Assembly (NCBI RefSeq): GCF_965227365.1
Contig: NZ_OZ245754.1
Coordinates: 2,790,001-2,854,000, forward strand
Source of the DNA: Hwanghaeella sp965227365
Lineage (GTDB): Bacteria > Pseudomonadota > Alphaproteobacteria > UBA8366 > Aestuariispiraceae
Direction of reading: 5' to 3'
Length of the DNA stretch: 64,000 nucleotides
A program made the translations under genes and the position numbers. Positions 60,709-64,000 of the stretch are shown in pieces (positions within the stretch are counted from its first letter, which is position 1; each line of letters starts with the position of its first letter). The notes under the pieces are model-generated. The model was not told the DNA's origin, did no database searches, and saw only the letters and a program-made list of their open reading frames with translations.

Positions 60709-61985
60709 CTGTAGAAAGCCTCAACAAGGAAAAGCGGAATGGACGGAACATAGGTGCAAATCAGCAGGACGGCGAGAAGAACGGCCACGAAATAGACATT
60801 GACCTTCGACACCGCCCAGATATTGGCCCTGGCAACCGCGCAGGACGTGATCAACACGCTTGCGACCGGCGGTGTCTGCTGCCCAATGGCCAGATTCAGC
60901 GTCACCACCAGGCCGAAATGCACAGGATCGATGCCGGCGGCCTGTATCAGCGGGATCACGATCGGAACCACAAGAATGATCGCCGCGGCTGAATGCAGAA
61001 AGAAACCGATCACAAGAAAGAAGAAATTCAGGATCAGCAGGATCAGCCATTTGTTGGAGGTGATCTCCAAAATACCCGCGGCCAGTTCCTGCGGCAGTTG
61101 CGCCCGGGTCAGGAAACCGCCCATCACCACGGAAGCCGCGACCAGAACCATCACGACGGCCGTCTGCATGCCACCATCGAGCATCGCCCGTCGCAGATGC
61201 TTGAAATCCATTTCGCGGTACCAAAGGCCAACCAGAAACGCCGCGATCACGGCCAGACCGGCTGCTTCCGTCGCCGTCACGAAACCGCCGAAAATGCCGC
61301 CCAGAATAATCACGGGAAGCGAAAAGGACGGCAGGGCATCCATGAAGGTACTGCCAAGACGCTTCAGGTTGAACGCATCTTCGACCGGCAGGTTGTAGCG
61401 CCGCGCGAAAAGGTAGGCGACGAACATCAGCCCCGCCGCTCCCATCAAACCGGGTATCACACCGGCGACGAACAGCTGCTCTACCGACGTATTCGAAGAG
61501 GTCGCATAGAGGATCATCGGAATCGACGGCGGAATGATGATCGCCAGCGATGCCGAAGAAGACGTCACGGCTGCCGCAAGCGGCCCGCTGTATCCGCGTT
61601 TCTTCATTTGTGGGATCAGGACCGAGCCCAGGGCCGCAACATCGGCGACCGCCGACCCTGATATCTCCGCGAAGAACAGCGACACGCCGATATTCACCAT
61701 GGCCAATCCGCCGCGGACGAAGCCGATCAGGGCGGAGACGAAATTGATCAGGCGGTCCGTGACGCCGCCAGCATTCATGATCGCACCGGCCAGCACGAAC
61801 ATCGGGATCGCGATCAGCGAGAACTTGGTGGATCCGTCATACATGTCCAGCGCGACGGTCACGAGGCTGTCCAGCCCTTCGTTCGCGACCAGGCCGATGA
61901 TCGCCGAGACCGCCAGGGCGACCGCGATCGGCACGTTCAGGGAAATCATCGCCACCAGGGCGAGGAAAATCAGCAGAATGATCAT
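60705..61985 (-). CDS. dctM: TRAP transporter large permease (DctM family), system 3
   Basis: A 426-residue polytopic membrane protein. Typical segments are FFAEISGSAVADVAALGSVLIPQM (near residue 104), IIIPPSIPMILYA, FLHSAAAIILVVPIVIPLIQA, and LNLAIGQQTPPVASVLITS near 370. This sequence form is the classical DctM of C4-dicarboxylate and sialic acid-type TRAP systems. The start lies 3 bases after the dctQ stop. The substrate is not evident. It is slightly shorter than the other two DctM proteins in the window. Confidence 0.94.
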   Translation of the reverse strand: MIILLIFLALVAMISLNVPIAVALAVSAIIGLVANEGLDSLVTVALDMYDGSTKFSLIAIPMFVLAGAIMNAGGVTDRLINFVSALIGFVRGGLAMVNIGVSLFFAEISGSAVADVAALGSVLIPQMKKRGYSGPLAAAVTSSSASLAIIIPPSIPMILYATSSNTSVEQLFVAGVIPGLMGAAGLMFVAYLFARRYNLPVEDAFNLKRLGSTFMDALPSFSLPVIILGGIFGGFVTATEAAGLAVIAAFLVGLWYREMDFKHLRRAMLDGGMQTAVVMVLVAASVVMGGFLTRAQLPQELAAGILEITSNKWLILLILNFFFLVIGFFLHSAAAIILVVPIVIPLIQAAGIDPVHFGLVVTLNLAIGQQTPPVASVLITSCAVARANIWAVSKVNVYFVAVLLAVLLICTYVPSIPLFLVEAFYR

Positions 61986-61988
61986 CGG

Positions 61989-62528
61989 TCAGCGCGCCTC
62001 CGCATTGGCCATTTCGCGCTCGACCTCTTCTTCGATCTCCGCGTGTTCATAGGACAAACCATTCGCCGTCATCCGCCAGTATTCCGGCAGGCTGAGCAAT
62101 TCGCATATCACGAACAGTAGGGCACCGATCGGAATGACGGATTGTGTAAGCTGGATCGGAACCCAGGTCAGCGAAACCAGCATTTCGCCCTCCAACACCA
62201 CCAACACCTCCCAGCCGGTCCAGGCCAGCAGGAGGAAAAAGCCGATGACGACAGCCTCCGCCAAAATGACCCCGCCCATTCTGAAGGGCATGGGGATAGA
62301 CAGGAGAACACTATCCAGGCCGATGTGACGGCGTTTCAACGCCGCCAGCGCCGCCCCGTAATAGGTAATCCAAGACAGTTGAATTGCAGCCACTTCGTCG
62401 TACCAGGACAAGGAATTCCCGGAAATACGGAACAGAACGGCCACGATCACGACGGCCGTCAGGAGGATCATCAAAACGATGACAATCCATTCCAATAGTC
62501 TTTCAAGCGATCTTGATGCGGCAGTCAT
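61989..62528 (-). CDS. dctQ: TRAP transporter small membrane subunit (DctQ family), system 3
   Basis: A 179-residue protein with four membrane segments, beginning near residue 12 (LLEWIVIVLMILLTAVVIVAVLF), with the conserved WYDEVAAIQLSWITYYGAALA and KRRHIGLDSVL. The ATG at 62528 follows GGGAGGAG; the frame opens at a GTG seven codons upstream. It couples binding protein and permease. A strong terminator-like hairpin lies between it and dctP, so expression should be lower than that of the binding protein. Confidence 0.88.
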   Translation of the reverse strand: MTAASRSLERLLEWIVIVLMILLTAVVIVAVLFRISGNSLSWYDEVAAIQLSWITYYGAALAALKRRHIGLDSVLLSIPMPFRMGGVILAEAVVIGFFLLLAWTGWEVLVVLEGEMLVSLTWVPIQLTQSVIPIGALLFVICELLSLPEYWRMTANGLSYEHAEIEEEVEREMANAEAR

Positions 62529-62601
62529 GCCCGCACTCCTCCCTGGCACGTCCGAGAACGCGCATTAGGTCAACGACGATTGAGCATTGAGGAAAGAAAA
62601 A

Positions 62602-62628
62602 GAGGCCGAAGCACTTGGCTTCGGCCTC
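62602..62628 (-). terminator. Intrinsic terminator/attenuator between dctP and dctQ (system 3)
   Basis: GAGGCCGAAGC (62602-62612) and GCTTCGGCCTC (62618-62628) form a perfect 11-bp stem with a 5-base loop. On the minus strand it is followed directly by TTTTTCTTT, the clearest intrinsic terminator in the window. It begins 12 bases after the dctP stop, so read-through into dctQM and the glcG-like gene must be partial. Confidence 0.85.
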
Positions 62629-62639
62629 GCAACACTGGC

Positions 62640-63620
62640 TTACGAACCCGCCGCGAGCCGCTGCACGGTGTCGATCAGTTCCTGCCCGCCTTCGACGGAA
62701 CTGGCGAACTCGTCATAGATCGGCTTGGAGGCCGCGATGAACGCGTCGTTATCCGCATTGTTCACTTCAACGCCGGCGGCCTTGATCACGTCCAGCAGCT
62801 CTTTCTCAAGCTTCGCTGCATGGTCATAGACGTAATCCTGCGTCGTGGACCCGCACTCTTCCAAGGCCGTCCGGACATTCTCCGGAAGCTTGTTGTAGTG
62901 CTTTTCCGCGACCAGGACATAGGCCGGGGTATACACGTGACCGGTGATGGACAGATACTTCTGCACTTCCTGGAACTTGGCGGAAGCAATCTGTGCGTAG
63001 GGATTTTCCTGTCCGTCGATCACCTTCGTCTGCAACGCGGTGAACACTTCGGAGAATGCCATCGGTGTCGGATTCGCGCCGTACAGCTGGAACATTTTCA
63101 CGCGCCAGGCGCCTTTGGGCGTCCGCAGCTTGATGCCGGACAGGTCTTCCGGCTTGTTGATCGGGCGAACGTTGTTCGTGATATGGCGGAAACCATTCTC
63201 GAACAGTCCGATGATCTTGTATCCCTTCTTCTGCACCGCGGCCTGGAAGGTCGGCATCAATTCCTTCTGGACACGACGCATATGGTCGCGGTCCTTGATG
63301 ATGTAGGGCATCTCGAAGACGCCGAACTCATCCGCGACCGAGGACATAACGGAGGACGGCAGCGAGAAGGTGATCTGGCCGAGCTTCAACTTCTGAAGCA
63401 GTTCCTTGTCCTTGCCGAGCTGTGAAGACCCGAAGGTTTGCACTTCCGCGGCATCGCCGAGTTTACCGTTCGCGCAGGAGGCGAAGGCATTGACGCTGGC
63501 TTCGAACAACGAGCCGGGTTTGCCGACATGGCCGAATTTCAGCGTGAGGTCCGCGGCGTTGGCGGCACCGGCCATCGCCACCAGGGCACCGGCCCCGATC
63601 AGAAAAGATCTGACTTTCAT
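62640..63620 (-). CDS. dctP: TRAP transporter solute-binding protein (DctP family), system 3
   Basis: A 326-residue binding protein. The signal peptide MKVRSFLIGAGALVAMAGAANA is cut near residue 22. The mature part has LKFGHVGKPGSLFEAS, and the substrate-binding region DLSGIKLRTPKGAWRVKMFQLYGANPTPMAFSEVFTALQTKVIDGQENPYAQI is described by its landmarks: LRTPKG with the carboxylate-binding Arg, PMAFSE and VIDGQENP, all classical DctP signatures. It should bind a small carboxylate in the periplasm. GGAGG precedes the start. The aminotransferase gene lies 33 bases upstream. Confidence 0.94.
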   Translation of the reverse strand: MKVRSFLIGAGALVAMAGAANAADLTLKFGHVGKPGSLFEASVNAFASCANGKLGDAAEVQTFGSSQLGKDKELLQKLKLGQITFSLPSSVMSSVADEFGVFEMPYIIKDRDHMRRVQKELMPTFQAAVQKKGYKIIGLFENGFRHITNNVRPINKPEDLSGIKLRTPKGAWRVKMFQLYGANPTPMAFSEVFTALQTKVIDGQENPYAQIASAKFQEVQKYLSITGHVYTPAYVLVAEKHYNKLPENVRTALEECGSTTQDYVYDHAAKLEKELLDVIKAAGVEVNNADNDAFIAASKPIYDEFASSVEGGQELIDTVQRLAAGS

Positions 63621-63653
63621 AATAATCCTCCCTAGTTCTTTTGCGTTGTTTAG

Positions 63654-64000
63654 CTATTGAGCTGCGGCAGCTGTAGGCTGCTCTTGATTTTCTGAAAGTA
63701 TGTCCATCGCCACTTGCGCACCGCCCGCCTCGTGAGGCACGCCAGCCTTGCGCAGGCCCATTTCCACACCGGACAAGGTGGCCATCAGCATCAGGTCGTT
63801 GAAGTCACCGAGATGTCCGATGCGGAACACCTTGTCCGCGACCTTCGACAAACCGTTGCCGAGGGACAGGTCGTAGTTTTCCAACGTTGTGGCTCGGAAG
63901 GCGTCGGCGCTATGCCCCTCCGGCATCAGGACGGCCGTGAGGACGCCGCTTTCCTGCCCTTGCTGCGCACAAAGGACTTCCAATCCCCAGGCCCGGACGG
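63654..64000 (-). CDS. Class V aminotransferase (partial, start outside window)
   Basis: Only the C-terminal 115 residues are present; the gene continues past the right edge. The visible part (AWGLEVLCAQ, VLTAVLMPEGHSADAF, LSLGNGLSKVADKVFRIGHLGDFNDLMLMATLSGVEMGL) matches the end of serine-pyruvate/alanine-glyoxylate aminotransferases of the class V family, including the FRIGHLGDF signature with its phosphate/substrate Arg. It is upstream of TRAP system 3 on the same strand, so transport and transamination of an amino or 2-oxo acid are probably linked. Confidence 0.88.
   Translation of the reverse strand, partial: VRAWGLEVLCAQQGQESGVLTAVLMPEGHSADAFRATTLENYDLSLGNGLSKVADKVFRIGHLGDFNDLMLMATLSGVEMGLRKAGVPHEAGGAQVAMDILSENQEQPTAAAAQ

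Noticed and set aside
1..64000. CRISPR arrays, tRNA or rRNA genes, insertion sequences and phage genes
   Set aside because: No regularly spaced repeats, cloverleaf-type sequences, transposase or integrase reading frames were seen by eye; a dedicated scan was not possible.

Overview
The window is chromosomal DNA with high G+C, dense operons and frequent 4-nt start/stop overlaps. Three complete TRAP transporters, several GntR regulators, a GlxBCD/GlnT cluster and a legionaminic-type nonulosonic acid locus together suggest a marine or soil alphaproteobacterium, perhaps Rhodospirillales-like. This is inference from gene content only. I saw no rRNA, tRNA, CRISPR array, insertion sequence or phage gene.

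Region 1 (1-18.5 kb) is catabolism and uptake. A minus-strand operon (GntR regulator, LeuC-like, LeuD-like, isocitrate lyase/PEP mutase family lyase, HyuB, HyuA) is joined throughout by ATGA overlaps and reads away from an 18-bp palindrome at 6035-6052. Divergent from it run an unknown protein, a methyltransferase, TRAP system 1 and a tautomerase/SnoaL-like two-domain protein. A DinB-type protein, TRAP system 2 and its probable FadR-type regulator follow, then small unknown genes.

Region 2 (18.8-27.7 kb) holds a PepSY membrane protein flanked by DUF3649-like and DUF3325-like proteins (iron/siderophore-type module), an O-antigen ligase family protein, and a minus-strand operon of an XRE-cupin regulator, GlxB, GlxC, GlxD and GlnT. 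The last four resemble N-methylglutamate synthase plus gamma-glutamylmethylamide synthetase/GSIII.

Region 3 (28-60.1 kb) is a very large surface glycan locus. It encodes most of a GDP-linked legionaminic acid pathway (LegB, LegC, LegG, LegI, PtmE-like, LegF, PtmA-like) plus HisF/HisH-like proteins and an N-acetyl sugar amidotransferase, which together predict an acetamidino (amidine) nonulosonic acid. It also has an ABC flippase, a second NeuB-like synthase, a second cytidylyltransferase, and at least five GT-B-like proteins. Three of these form a paralogous family, and two of the three sit beside paralogous methyltransferases in convergent modules. A radical SAM/SPASM protein, a PhyH-type dioxygenase, an APH-type kinase, three Gfo/Idh/MocA oxidoreductases, a beta-helix protein and an NHL-repeat protein complete it.

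Region 4 (60.1-64 kb) is a minus-strand operon: a class V aminotransferase (running off the window), TRAP system 3 and a GlcG/HbpS-like protein. All three TRAP systems have a perfect inverted repeat between the binding-protein gene and the membrane-subunit genes, which probably lets the binding protein be made in excess.
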